This document shows positions 1 to 9,746 of a DNA stretch of 64,000 bases, one piece after another; the first letter of the stretch is position 1, and each line of letters starts with the position of its first letter. The DNA lies in NCBI GenBank assembly GCA_019637815.1, contig JAHBUZ010000002.1, positions 1-64,000 on the forward strand, in the 5' to 3' direction. The notes beneath the pieces are model-generated. The model was given only the letters and a program-made list of their open reading frames with translations. It ran no database searches and was not told the DNA's origin. Origin of the DNA: Chloroflexota bacterium. GTDB taxonomy: Bacteria > Chloroflexota > Limnocylindria > Limnocylindrales > CSP1-4. A program made the translations under genes and the position numbers.

Positions 1-233
1 GCCAGTCGGATCGATCGGCATGGTTCCCGGAGGGTGGCTGGCGCTCATCGGTCGCGTGGCCCAGGGTGCCCAGCACGAAGACCCGGGACGGGAGACGGGA
101 TGACCCCACGGGACGCGGGGCGATCACACCGGAGGGGAGCACGTCATGCGGTACGCAGTCGAGGAGGCGAGGGCCGACCGACCGACACGCGCAGGGGCGC
201 GCTGCGTCTGACGCGTCGCTGGGTGTCCGGGGC
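1..233. other. left-edge non-coding stretch, no gene supported
   Basis: I see no convincing reading frame or RNA here. An ATG on the minus strand at 21 would begin M-P-I-D-P and could open a gene running off the window, but it lacks a good Shine-Dalgarno site, so it is not called. Confidence 0.3.
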
Positions 234-2495
234 TCAGCCTCGGATGGCGTTGAGGATGCGGAACGCGCAGTACCCGGTGATGGCGATGGACACCTGGCTG
301 ATGACCAGCGAGGTCGGTGCCGAGACACAGCCGACGATGGCGATGTACTCGTTGCCGCCGCGACATCCGGCCCGGCCCTTGACGGGGAGGGGTCGCCGCT
401 TGGGCGGATCCAGGTCCCACACCTTGGTTTGGCTCGGCTGGATCATCCGCGTGCCGCCACCGGAGTTGAACGGACCCACCCTGGTGCCCCGGCTCGCGCC
501 GCCACTGGGTGCCAGGATGGCGCGGGTCGTCCCATCGGCAGGCCCGATCGTCCACCACGTGTCTGCCCCGGCAGGGTCACCGGGGACGACCGCCAGGAGG
601 CCCTCGGCGAGGGACCCACGCAAGGTCGCCGGCGTGGTCGGTGGCAGCGCCGCCGCCGCGTCGCTCGTCAGCACGCTGAGAGGGCCGCCCATCGCCAGGC
701 TGGTGCTCATCAGCAGTGCGTCGCCGGCCGTGGACACGGCGGTCTGACGCATCACCTCCGTCTCGAGGGCGCTGCCCAGCGCGCCGTACCAGAGTCGTCG
801 GTGGGCGAGATCGGTCGGATCCGCGTCCGGTGCTGCCACGAGTCGGAGACCATCCAGGACCAGGTCGATGTCCAGCTGGAGCAGCTCCCCGCCTGCGGGA
901 TCCGCTCCGAAGGTGGTGACCACGAGTCGTGGCCGGCCGATCACGGGTGCCACCACGCCGGCCCGTCCGATGGCGGGGACCAGCAGTCGCTCGAGCACGA
1001 GCGTGATCGTGTCATCCGCCACGGCGAGCGGCCACAGCAGGTCGCCGAGTGGATACTCGGTGCTCGCATCGGCCGCGAGGAGCTCGGTGCCGGCCCACCA
1101 CATGGCATCCGCTTGGCCGATCGCCGCCGCGCGTGGGTTCGCGCCGCCGGTGCCGACCATGAGGTGTCGGATCGCGCCCATCGCGAGGGGTCCCGCATCG
1201 CTCGCCGGCAGGACCGCCAGGTCCTCCACCGCCACCAGCCCGGATGCTCGTGTGGCGTCCGGCACCCGGTCGACGAGCGGGATGGTGGTCACGATCGGGT
1301 CCGCATCGGGCGCGGTCGTGGTCACCGTCAGCCACAGCCCGGCGAAGGCGGTGCCGCCACCGCCACCCCCACCCAGTCCGAACCCGAAGCCACCGTCATC
1401 GCCGGACGCGTCGAGCACCGAGAACGCGTCGCCGGCCGTCACCTCGCCATCGATCATCAGGAGGGGCACGAAGGACCCTTCCTCGGCTGACGCACCGAAG
1501 AGGAGCCCGCCACCGCCCTGGTCGGGCTGGAAGTAGAGGAAGACCTCGCTGTCCTCGAGCGTCGCGGCGGGTGCTACATGGTCGAGCACCGGGGTGCGGT
1601 CGAGGACGCCATCGGTGAGCGTCTCGGCCTCCAGCCGAAGACCCACCGACTGCCAGGCCGTGTCGGGCATGACGTCGGACGTCGTCGTGATGGGCGTCAG
1701 CGTGTCGCCCGGCTCCAGGCCCGGCAGTGAGGGGTCGTGGTCGATCCAGACGCCGTCCTGCTCGACCTGGACCCAGGCATGCGCGCGGACATCGGGGATC
1801 GTGTCGTCCCCGGACGGACCGCCCAGCACCACATCCGCAGAGCCCAGTGCGCCGCGGAGGAGGGCGTGGTCACGTCGCGCCCGAGTGGCGATCGCGTCCA
1901 GGTCGAGCGTCCGACCGGCGAGCGGGCCGGCGTCCTGGAGCGGCTCGGCGATCGGGTCCAGGGCATGCGCGACGAGGGTCGCCGCGGTGTCATCGTCCAG
2001 CTGTCCGAACGCGAACCGCGTCCGGACGCCCATCACATCCAGGACCGCTGCGAGCAGGAGCGCCCGATCGAAGGAGCTGCCGGCACGCGCCGCGAGCGTG
2101 CCATCCGCACCTCGGAGCGCACCCGGATACGGCTCGAACGCGATGCGGTCACGGACGGTCCGGAACGCGGCGGCCGGGTCGTCAGCCAGGGTCGCCGCGA
2201 GCGCATCCACCTCCCACTCGGCGGCGGGCAGCGCCTCCGCGGTCGCGACCGCGTCGTCCACGAGGGCCGTCAGGTCGACGGACCCCATCACCGCTGCGGT
2301 GTCGATGACCTCCAGCGCGGCGTCCGTGGAGAGCGTCACGTCCGCCGGCAGCGCCAGGGACGGCAGTGCGCCCGTCGACGACCCCGGGCCGGTCTGCGCG
2401 AGCCCGGGTGTCGGCAGCAGCCCACCGCTGACCATCGAGATCGCGAGCAGGACCGCCGTCCAGCGTGCGTGACCGCGTACCGCGTCCATCGTCAT
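234..2495 (-). CDS. exported transglutaminase-fold protein lacking the catalytic Cys (paralog of 18140-20509)
   Basis: A 753-residue protein. The start at 2495 has a GAGGACGGG ribosome site and opens directly into a signal peptide (about residues 1-34, ending in GLAQ); the same frame continues upstream but that part is not protein-like. Residues about 110-260 match the transglutaminase-like core: RAGSSFDRALLL around 138-149, His239 in HAWVQV and Asp252/254 in WIDHDPSL. The usual nucleophilic Cys position is Ser141, so the domain is probably non-catalytic or binding. After a middle region of unknown fold, the last 43 residues begin with a Cys-x11-Cys unit (C711, C723) around the motif GG-x-EY-x2-IVGC, followed by a hydrophobic stretch that may anchor it. 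It is transcribed alone, divergent from the VOC gene. The paralog at 18140-20509 shares core and tail. The substrate is unknown. Confidence 0.75.
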   Translation of the reverse strand: MTMDAVRGHARWTAVLLAISMVSGGLLPTPGLAQTGPGSSTGALPSLALPADVTLSTDAALEVIDTAAVMGSVDLTALVDDAVATAEALPAAEWEVDALAATLADDPAAAFRTVRDRIAFEPYPGALRGADGTLAARAGSSFDRALLLAAVLDVMGVRTRFAFGQLDDDTAATLVAHALDPIAEPLQDAGPLAGRTLDLDAIATRARRDHALLRGALGSADVVLGGPSGDDTIPDVRAHAWVQVEQDGVWIDHDPSLPGLEPGDTLTPITTTSDVMPDTAWQSVGLRLEAETLTDGVLDRTPVLDHVAPAATLEDSEVFLYFQPDQGGGGLLFGASAEEGSFVPLLMIDGEVTAGDAFSVLDASGDDGGFGFGLGGGGGGGTAFAGLWLTVTTTAPDADPIVTTIPLVDRVPDATRASGLVAVEDLAVLPASDAGPLAMGAIRHLMVGTGGANPRAAAIGQADAMWWAGTELLAADASTEYPLGDLLWPLAVADDTITLVLERLLVPAIGRAGVVAPVIGRPRLVVTTFGADPAGGELLQLDIDLVLDGLRLVAAPDADPTDLAHRRLWYGALGSALETEVMRQTAVSTAGDALLMSTSLAMGGPLSVLTSDAAAALPPTTPATLRGSLAEGLLAVVPGDPAGADTWWTIGPADGTTRAILAPSGGASRGTRVGPFNSGGGTRMIQPSQTKVWDLDPPKRRPLPVKGRAGCRGGNEYIAIVGCVSAPTSLVISQVSIAITGYCAFRILNAIRG

Positions 2496-2642
2496 CCCGT
2501 CCTCGCGTGCGCTGAGCGATGACCCGGCATGGGCCGGAGCGCCCAGCATAGTGAGCGTCGAGGGCGTCGGGAATGGCGCAGAATCGACGCGACCCGTCGA
2601 CATGGGCCGACCGGCTTCGGAGCGGGGACAGCGGAGGCTCGA

Positions 2643-3098
2643 GTGGCGAGCATCACGGGGTTCTTCCACGGGGGCATCACGGTCAGTGACATGGATCGGG
2701 CGCTCGTGTTCTATCGCGATGGCCTGGGTCTCGAGGTGGAGTTCGACCGGATCCTGGACGGTCCGTACCTGAACACCGTCCTCGCGCTCGACCACTCCAG
2801 CATCCGTGCCGTCTACCTGCGTATCCCGGGTGGCGGGTTCGTGGAGCTGCTGGAATACCGCGGCATCGAGCGGCTGCCCGCCGCATCCCGACCGTGCGAC
2901 CCGGGTGCCGGCCACCTCTGCCTGTACGTCGACGACGTCGAGGCGATGCACGCCCAGGTCGTGGCACTCGGGTTCCGGGCGCGCTCGGCGCAGGTCGTGG
3001 ACATCACGTCCGGCCCCAACCAGGGCGCTCGCTCCTGCTACCTGCTCGATCCGGACGGCTATCCCGTGGAGCTGTTCCAGCGGCGTCCCGGCGGCTGA
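2643..3098 (+). CDS. VOC (glyoxalase/extradiol dioxygenase) superfamily protein
   Basis: A 151-residue protein, one full vicinal-oxygen-chelate module pair. The GTG at 2643 is chosen because AGCGGAGG lies 6 bases upstream and the translation then begins with the first beta strand; the longer frame upstream is Arg-rich and unlikely. The four expected metal ligands are all visible: His9 (FFHGG), Glu68 (VELLEY), His91 (GHLCLYVDD) and Glu143 (YPVELFQ), so it should bind a divalent metal. The DPDGYPVELFQ ending is typical of the family, which includes lactoylglutathione lyase, methylmalonyl-CoA epimerase and extradiol dioxygenases. Sequence alone does not choose among them, and the neighbours give no help. 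Confidence 0.8.
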   Translation: MASITGFFHGGITVSDMDRALVFYRDGLGLEVEFDRILDGPYLNTVLALDHSSIRAVYLRIPGGGFVELLEYRGIERLPAASRPCDPGAGHLCLYVDDVEAMHAQVVALGFRARSAQVVDITSGPNQGARSCYLLDPDGYPVELFQRRPGG

Positions 3099-3229
3099 TC
3101 GACGGTCCCGCCGTCCGTCGCCGGCAGGGCGCTTCGGCCGACCCTCGGCAGGACATTCCGCCGACGCGAGCGGGATCGGAGGCCACCTAGCATCCGGGCA
3201 CCCTGTGCTGCTGTCCCGGAGGTCCGCTC

Positions 3230-6200
3230 GTGTCCCGGTCCCGCTCGACGCGTCTCGCCGTCGCCCTGCTCCTGCTCCTCGTGTCACTCGGCGGGGCCGT
3301 CGCGGCAAGCCAGGCGACCGCCGCCCAGGCGCCGGACGCATCGCCGCAGGCATCCGTGGGCATCCCGGTCACGTCCACCCCCGAGTGCGTCGTCGAGACG
3401 GAGGTCAACGACCAGCCCGAGCAGGCACCGGAGATGCGCAGCGCCATCTGCGTGACCGGCACGCTGCCGGAGCGCCTCGACCAGGACCTGATCCTGTGGA
3501 CGGTGGAGCCGGCCGAGGCACTCATCACGTGGCGCTTCACGGTGGAGGGCATCCCCACCACCATCACCTCGGTCCACGTGTTCGACATCCGGACCGAGCC
3601 CGGCGTGTTCCCCATCGACGCGCGCGAGTTCCTGCGCGTCGATTCCTCGGCGACCGACGACACGCCCGGCGTCCAGACCGGTGTCTCGCTGCGGGCGGGC
3701 ACCTATCTCCTGGGCATCTCCCGGGGCGATCCCGCGCGCGGTGACGCGCCTCCCGGCACGTACCGCGTGACCGTCGAGCGCGAGCAGGAGCTGCCGCCCT
3801 CGGGCGACCTGGAGCCCAACGACGACGTCGCCACTGCCACCCCCATCTCGCTGCCCTTCTCGTTCATCGGCGACGCTGCGGAGACACCCGATGTGTACCG
3901 CTGGACCGTCCGGGAGACGGACGCCGGTGTGCCGACCCAGGTCGACCTGCGGGTGGTCGCGGGCGACTCGGTCCGGATGCGCCTGCTGGACCTGGCAGGG
4001 ACGCAGCTGGCGTGGGCCGATGCGCAGCGGGATGGGCTGGGCCATCTGCATGACCTGGTCCTGCCCGCGGGCGACTACCTGCTGGAGGTGTCGGGCAGCG
4101 GCGCCGGGCCCCTGGGGTACGTCCTGTCGAGCGCCGCGCCGGGCGATCCGGATGCGGACGCGGAGCCGAACGACAGCCCCGATCAGGCGCTGCCGCTCGC
4201 CATCGGGACGACCGTCACCGGGCGCCTGGCCGGTGCCCGGGACATCGACCAGTATCGCGTCAGCGTGTCCCCCGAGACGACCCGCCAGCGACTCGATGTC
4301 GCCCTGCGCGTGAGCAGCGAAGAAGCGCGTCGCCTCTGTCTCCTGGGGCTTGACCTGCGGGAGGTCCAGTGCCGGACCGGCCGTGGGGACATCGTCCTGT
4401 CCAACCTGGTGCTCGCGGCCGGCGACTACCTCGTGGCGGTCGATGGGACCGAGGATCTCGCACGCGGCTATCGATTGTCCATCGACGTAGCGGGCCCTAT
4501 CGCCGTGGACCACGAGATCGAGCCCAACGACCTGCCGGCGAACGCGGCGCCGCTCGATCCAGGCGTGGTGATGCACGGCCGGTCCGCGAACGCGGATGAC
4601 GACTTCTACGTGCTCGAGGTCACCGGCGAGCCCCAGGTGTGGCGCCTGGAGGTGGCTGGCAGCGGTATCCGTGCCGTGCGCTGGATGGAGCCCGACCGGG
4701 AGGTCCGGGGGACCGCGGACATCGCCCCGGATGGGAGCGCTGCGTCACTCTGGGACATGTACCTCATCCCCGGTCGCCACTGGATCATGGTGGACACCAC
4801 GGGCGAGGACTACACCATCAGGATGACGCCGCTCGGCCCGCTCGCACCGGGTACCGAGCGCGAGCCCAACGAGGATGCCGACAACGCCGAGCCGCTCGAC
4901 CTGGGTGTGGCGCGGACCGGCCGGCTGCCCGGACCCAGCGACACCGATGTCATGCGCTTCAGCCTCGAGGCGTCCGAGCACGTCCGGCTGCGCCTCGAGC
5001 CACCCGCGGATGATGCGGTCCGGCTGCAGCTCACCACCGGCGGCACGGAGCTCCTGCGCAGCAGGGATCCCGTCCCGGGTGTGCCCTTCGTGTACGACGC
5101 GTGGCTGGAGACCGGCGACTACGAGATCACGCTCACCACGACCGGCGGCAGCGTCGAACCCTACCGGCTGCTCGTGGAGCGCCTGGACCCATGGGACCTG
5201 TCCGCCGACCTCGAGCCGAACGATGTCCGGCCCGCCGCGCGGGACATCCCGGCGAGCTTCGTCGTCGAGGGCAGCGGGTTCGGCCGGCGTCCCGAGGACA
5301 CCGACTGGTACCGCATCCCGGCGATCGCCGCGACCGATCGGTCCGAGCCCATCGTGGTCCGCACGACCGGCCAGGAGCTGCGGCTGGATCTGGTGGACGG
5401 TGACGGCCAGCAGGTCGGCCTGGACCCCGACCAGGACCGCACGACCTGGACCTCGCGGACCCTGCCGGTCGACGGCGACCTGTATCTCGCGGTCATCAGC
5501 GCGGGTCCGTACACCCTGCGCCTGTCGGGTGGCGGTCTGCAGGCCGCGCCGGCCCCGGACACGGACGGGCTGGGCCTGCGACTCACGCTCGGGTCCGACC
5601 GCGTCGCCGCCTACGAGACGTTCGGGCAGCGAGTGGACGGGGTCGTTGCCATCACGAACGATTCGTCGGAGGCCGTGCGGCTGACCCTGCGCCACCATCT
5701 CAGCGACGACCGCTGGGTGGTGGCGCTCGATCGGTCGATCGTGGAGCTCGCGCCCGGGACGACCGAGCAGGTCTCGCTGACCCTCGACGTGCCACCCGAC
5801 GCGTGGGCGGATGTGCCGACCCGGCTCACGGTGGGCGCCCATGCCGAGGACGGCCGACGGGTGAGCGCCGGTGTGGAGGTGACGCCGGACCGCGACGCCG
5901 CACCCGTGGGTGCGCGCCAGGCCTGGCCGCTGCCCGACGCGCTGCTCGGTGGTCTCGATGCCGCATCGCTGGGCCTGGGCGCCACGGTGGTGTCGCCGAC
6001 ATTCAACCAGGCCTCCGAGGAATCGCTCCACGACGGCTACGCGCTCGCGGGAGCCGGCTTCAGCGGGTCGATCTCCGGGACGCCGGCCACCTTCACCGTG
6101 GACCTCGCGACCGATGAGCCGGTGCCGGTCGCCGGTCTCGTCGTCGATCCGCTGGCGGGGTCGCCCAGCGTCGCGGCGGCGCCACGCATCTTCGAGCTGG

Positions 6201-8647
6201 CACTCTCCGATGACGGGACCTCGTGGACCACGGTGCTGGCGGGCGAGCTGCGCTCGCGGATGGCGGCGCAGCCGTTCGTGCTGGATGCCGTGACACCGGC
6301 GCGGTTCGCGCGGCTGACCATCGCGAGCACGTGGAGCGGCGACCGGAGCAGCCTCCAGCTGGGTGAGTGGCAGGTCATCGCAGTGCCCGGCTGGGCACCC
6401 AGCGCGCCCCTCGACATCGCATCGAGCGTCCTGGGCGGGCATGTCGTGTCCGCGGCTCCTGGCGCGGCGGATCCGCGTGAGCCCGCGTCCATGCTCGACG
6501 ACGACCCGACCCGTCCATGGCGCCAGTGGCTGGATGCGGACACGACCGTCTCATGGGTCATCGGCTTCCGTGACGGCCGTGCCGCGCGGATCGACCGGAT
6601 CGAGTGGTTGGACGCCACCGACGGCGATCCCGCCGAGCGCTTCGAGCGGGTCCGGGTCGAGGTCGCCACGGAGAGCCCCCTGGGCCCGTGGCAGGACCTC
6701 GGCACCTGGACGCTCGCGCACGCAGCGGATGGCAGCGTGGCACCGCTGCGGGCGCCCGACGGGACCTGGGCACGCTACGTCCGGTTCACGGGACGGGGGC
6801 CGACCGGCGAGCGTGGCTACCGCGCCATGCCCGCATCGCTGCGCATCCTCGAGGCGTCCACGGATGACACCTACCGGTCCATCCTTGGCGCGTGGGGCCG
6901 CCATGAGCGGGCGGCGATCCGGGAGCGGCTGGAGCCACCGGACCTGTCGCTCGCGGACGCACGCATGACCGGCCCGGATGGCAACGACACCCCTGACACC
7001 GCGACCGTGCTCATCCGCGATGTCCCGGTGGATGGGCGCATCCGGCGCGGTGCGGACATCGACTGGTATCGCCTGACCATCCCCGACGGGCTCAACACGC
7101 TCGAGCTGTCGCTCGCGGCGCCACCCGCGGCGGGCATCGAGCTGCTCCTCCAGGATGCGAACGGGGTCGAGGTGCCGGTGCGCATGGCGCCCAGCACGGA
7201 TCCCCTCGTGGTCCGCTGGGAGGCGGACGTGGAGCCCGGTGCGAGCTATCTCGTGCGACTCGAGCAGCCACCGTTCTCGACCGTGTTCACGTACGACACG
7301 AGCGGCAGCATGGGCTCGTATCTCACGTACATCTCCACGGCGCTGCGGGGCTTCGCGGCCGATGTGGTGCCGGGCGAGGAGTCGGTGCTCATCCTGCCCT
7401 TCGAGGACTCGCCCCTGCTCGACGAGTGGACCGACGACGCGTACCTGCTGGAGGACGCGGTGGCCGGCGTGGCCAGCGCCCGCGGCTCGAGCGGCAGCGA
7501 GGCATCCATCCTGGAGGCGCTGGACCGTCTGACCGGTCGGCGTGGCACGCACGCGATCCTCGTGGTCACGGATGCCGAGACCTCCACGTACGGCCGCATG
7601 GGCGAGCTGTGGGCGGAGCTCGCGGACGAGCGGCCCATCATCTTCACGGTCCACGTCGGGGGCGGCGGGGCGCCCCAGCTGACCACGCAGCTGATGCAGG
7701 ACTGGGCCTGGTCGTGGGGCGGCCACTACGAGTACGCCGCGTCACACGGCTCGATCGACCGGGCCTTCGACCGGCTGGCGACCTGGCTCCGGCGCGAGGC
7801 GTCCTACCAGCTGACGTTCGGTGCCCGGTACGTGTCCCACGAGCCCGGTCTGCTGACCATCGTGGCGCCCGGTGGCGCGAACGGCGGCGGCGCGGTCGTG
7901 GCCGGGTCCGGCGTGGGCGTGGAGATCCTGTTCGACACCTCGGGCAGCATGCTCGAGCCGCTCGGCGACGCCCGGCGCATCGATGTGGCGAAGGACGTCC
8001 TGACGCGCCTCGTGCGTGACACGCTGCCGGACGGTCTGCCGGTGGCGCTCCGGGTGTTCGATGACCAGCGACGCTGCAAGAGCGAGCTGCTGACGCCCCT
8101 GTCGCCGCTCGATGGGGAGGCGATGGCGGCGCGCATCCGGGACCTGCGGGTCAGGAAGAAGACACGCACGCCCATCGCGGCCACCCTGCGCGAGGTCGCA
8201 TCCGACCTCGCCGCCGCCCGGGGCACCGGGCTCGTGGTCCTCGTGACCGACGGTCGCGAGAGCTGCAAGGGCAAGCCCGGCCGGGTCATCCAGGATCTCA
8301 GGGCGTCCGGTCTGGACGTGCGCCTCAACATCGTCGGCTTCGCCATCGATGACGCGGGCCTCCAGGAGCAGCTCGCGGAGTGGGCGGAGCTGGGTGGAGG
8401 CCGCGCGTTCGAGGCGCAGGATGCCGATTCGCTGCTGGCCAGCATCTCGGAGGCACTGAGCGCCCCGTTCCGGGTCATCGATGCGGAGGGGGTGGAGGTC
8501 GCCACGGGCGTCGTCGGGGGCCAGCCGGTGCGCGTGTCGCCGGGCACCTACACCGTCGAGATCCTGACCGAGCCGCTGATGGTGCTCCACGATGTGGTCA
8601 TCGAGGCCGAGCAGGCGCGGACCATCCAGCTGGAGGGGGAGCCATAG
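3230..8647 (+). CDS. giant exported protein with PPC-like repeats, discoidin-like domains and two vWA domains
   Basis: An 1805-residue protein. GTG 3230 follows GGAGG by 7 bases and opens a signal peptide (about 1-32, ending ATAAQ). The N-terminal third holds six repeats each starting with E-(P/V)-N-(D/E), near residues 58, 195, 312, 431, 545 and 662, so the unit is about 115-137 residues; this is the pattern of bacterial pre-peptidase C-terminal (PPC) beta-sandwich domains. A related seventh unit (GNDTPDTA, then DIDWYRL) lies near 1250-1300. Between them, about 930-1230, are two stretches resembling F5/8 type C (discoidin) carbohydrate-binding domains. Two von Willebrand A domains follow, each with an intact MIDAS DTSGS (1356 and 1569); the second also has TDGRESCKG. 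A short beta domain ends the chain. There is no sortase or clear membrane anchor. Likely a cell-surface or secreted adhesion or complex-forming protein; the partner is unknown. Confidence 0.85.
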   Translation: MSRSRSTRLAVALLLLLVSLGGAVAASQATAAQAPDASPQASVGIPVTSTPECVVETEVNDQPEQAPEMRSAICVTGTLPERLDQDLILWTVEPAEALITWRFTVEGIPTTITSVHVFDIRTEPGVFPIDAREFLRVDSSATDDTPGVQTGVSLRAGTYLLGISRGDPARGDAPPGTYRVTVEREQELPPSGDLEPNDDVATATPISLPFSFIGDAAETPDVYRWTVRETDAGVPTQVDLRVVAGDSVRMRLLDLAGTQLAWADAQRDGLGHLHDLVLPAGDYLLEVSGSGAGPLGYVLSSAAPGDPDADAEPNDSPDQALPLAIGTTVTGRLAGARDIDQYRVSVSPETTRQRLDVALRVSSEEARRLCLLGLDLREVQCRTGRGDIVLSNLVLAAGDYLVAVDGTEDLARGYRLSIDVAGPIAVDHEIEPNDLPANAAPLDPGVVMHGRSANADDDFYVLEVTGEPQVWRLEVAGSGIRAVRWMEPDREVRGTADIAPDGSAASLWDMYLIPGRHWIMVDTTGEDYTIRMTPLGPLAPGTEREPNEDADNAEPLDLGVARTGRLPGPSDTDVMRFSLEASEHVRLRLEPPADDAVRLQLTTGGTELLRSRDPVPGVPFVYDAWLETGDYEITLTTTGGSVEPYRLLVERLDPWDLSADLEPNDVRPAARDIPASFVVEGSGFGRRPEDTDWYRIPAIAATDRSEPIVVRTTGQELRLDLVDGDGQQVGLDPDQDRTTWTSRTLPVDGDLYLAVISAGPYTLRLSGGGLQAAPAPDTDGLGLRLTLGSDRVAAYETFGQRVDGVVAITNDSSEAVRLTLRHHLSDDRWVVALDRSIVELAPGTTEQVSLTLDVPPDAWADVPTRLTVGAHAEDGRRVSAGVEVTPDRDAAPVGARQAWPLPDALLGGLDAASLGLGATVVSPTFNQASEESLHDGYALAGAGFSGSISGTPATFTVDLATDEPVPVAGLVVDPLAGSPSVAAAPRIFELALSDDGTSWTTVLAGELRSRMAAQPFVLDAVTPARFARLTIASTWSGDRSSLQLGEWQVIAVPGWAPSAPLDIASSVLGGHVVSAAPGAADPREPASMLDDDPTRPWRQWLDADTTVSWVIGFRDGRAARIDRIEWLDATDGDPAERFERVRVEVATESPLGPWQDLGTWTLAHAADGSVAPLRAPDGTWARYVRFTGRGPTGERGYRAMPASLRILEASTDDTYRSILGAWGRHERAAIRERLEPPDLSLADARMTGPDGNDTPDTATVLIRDVPVDGRIRRGADIDWYRLTIPDGLNTLELSLAAPPAAGIELLLQDANGVEVPVRMAPSTDPLVVRWEADVEPGASYLVRLEQPPFSTVFTYDTSGSMGSYLTYISTALRGFAADVVPGEESVLILPFEDSPLLDEWTDDAYLLEDAVAGVASARGSSGSEASILEALDRLTGRRGTHAILVVTDAETSTYGRMGELWAELADERPIIFTVHVGGGGAPQLTTQLMQDWAWSWGGHYEYAASHGSIDRAFDRLATWLRREASYQLTFGARYVSHEPGLLTIVAPGGANGGGAVVAGSGVGVEILFDTSGSMLEPLGDARRIDVAKDVLTRLVRDTLPDGLPVALRVFDDQRRCKSELLTPLSPLDGEAMAARIRDLRVRKKTRTPIAATLREVASDLAAARGTGLVVLVTDGRESCKGKPGRVIQDLRASGLDVRLNIVGFAIDDAGLQEQLAEWAELGGGRAFEAQDADSLLASISEALSAPFRVIDAEGVEVATGVVGGQPVRVSPGTYTVEILTEPLMVLHDVVIEAEQARTIQLEGEP

Positions 8648-8726
8648 CCGCTCACCGACGCTTCCGGCCCCGCAGAGCTGGCGTGACCCCGTAGGCTGAG
8701 GGCCCGACCGCAGGAGGTTCGCAGCG

Positions 8727-9647
8727 ATGCGCATGCCCATCGAGACGCTCGCCACGGGACTCGGCCACCCCGAGGGACCGGACATCCTCCCGGACGGGCG
8801 GATCGTGATGGTGGAGACCTATACGAGCCGGATCATCGCGTGGTCACGCGACCAGGGGATCCACCGGTACGCCGACTGTGGGGGCGGACCGAACGCGTGC
8901 ATGCTCGGTTCCGATGGGGCTGTCTACATCACCCAGAACGGTGGCACCGTGGGCGCCTGGAGGGCCGCGGTCATGGGCCCACCGTCCATCCAGAAGGCGT
9001 GGCCGGATGGGCGGGTGGAGACCGTGGTCACTGCCGTGGATGGCATCACCCTCCAGGCGCCCAACGACCTCTCGTTCGGGCCGGATGGTCGGCTCTACTT
9101 CACAGACCCCGCTGACTATCTGCCGGATGACCGCAAGCCTGGCCGGGTGTTCGCGCTCGCGCCCGATGGGACCGGTGAGTGCCTGGAGGAGCTGCCGAGC
9201 GCCTACCCCAACGGCATCGTCGTGGAGACGGCGGGGAGCGTCGTCTGGGTGGAGTCCTACGAGCGGGGCGTCTACCGGTGGCGACCGGACACCCGGCGCA
9301 GCGAGCAGATCGCGCAGCTGCCACCTGGCCATGTGCCGGACGGCCTCAAGATCGCGGCGAATGGCGACCTGTGGGTCACCACCTTCATGGGTGGTGGCGT
9401 GGACATCCTGCGACCGGATGGCACCCTCACCGATTTCCTGGAGACCGGCGGCACGGTCCTCAACTGCGTCTTCCACGATGGCAGCCTGATCATCACCGAC
9501 ATGGGTGACATCGAGGCGCTCACCGACTCGGCGCCCATGGACGGCCGCCTCTGGCGTGTGGACGTCGGGGTGACCGGGATGCCCTTGTTCCGAGGTGCCA
9601 TCACGCCACGGCGGCACCCTTCCGCGACCCCGTCGCCGCTGACTTGA
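8727..9647 (+). CDS. SMP-30/gluconolactonase-family sugar lactonase
   Basis: A 306-residue six-bladed beta-propeller of the SMP-30/gluconolaconase/LRE family, which opens sugar lactones (for example from gluconate, arabinonate or fuconate) to the acid, using a divalent metal. Family metal ligands are in place: Glu16 (GHPEGP), Asn113 (APNDLSFGPDGRLYFTDP) and Asp205 (VPDGLK). The ATG at 8727 sits behind CAGGAGG. No signal peptide is visible, so it should be cytoplasmic. It directly precedes the sugar importer at 9747; the importer promoter starts inside its last codons. A role downstream of a sugar dehydrogenase fits the locus, but its sugar cannot be read from the sequence. Confidence 0.85.
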   Translation: MRMPIETLATGLGHPEGPDILPDGRIVMVETYTSRIIAWSRDQGIHRYADCGGGPNACMLGSDGAVYITQNGGTVGAWRAAVMGPPSIQKAWPDGRVETVVTAVDGITLQAPNDLSFGPDGRLYFTDPADYLPDDRKPGRVFALAPDGTGECLEELPSAYPNGIVVETAGSVVWVESYERGVYRWRPDTRRSEQIAQLPPGHVPDGLKIAANGDLWVTTFMGGGVDILRPDGTLTDFLETGGTVLNCVFHDGSLIITDMGDIEALTDSAPMDGRLWRVDVGVTGMPLFRGAITPRRHPSATPSPLT

Positions 9648-9673
9648 CACGCGAACGGCGGCGCGCCTAGAGT
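9644..9673 (+). promoter_or_regulatory. sigma70-like promoter of the 9747 binding-protein operon
   Basis: TTGACA (9644-9649), 18-bp spacer, TAGAGT (9668-9673). It overlaps the stop codon of the lactonase gene. The same layout, with the same spacer length, occurs before the paralogous binding-protein gene at 14728. Confidence 0.6.
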
Positions 9674-9690
9674 CCGGCAACGCGGGCGGC

Positions 9691-9712
9691 GAACGTTTCC
9701 AGAATGCATTGC
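9691..9712 (+). promoter_or_regulatory. putative LacI-type operator, CGTTTCCAG motif, site A
   Basis: GAACGTTTC is an inverted repeat around a central CG, as in LacI-family operators. The 19-base block CGTTTCCAGAATGCATTGC (9694-9712) recurs with one mismatch at 14654-14672. It lies just downstream of the expected transcription start, a repressing position. The cognate regulator is not proven. Confidence 0.55.
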
Positions 9713-9746
9713 TGGCCCGGACATGGAACCGAGGAGGATCCACAGC

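Noticed and set aside
66..1490. Long plus-strand open frames opposite the first gene
   Set aside because: They are Arg/Ala/Gly-rich shadows made by high GC content opposite a gene with a signal peptide and conserved motifs.
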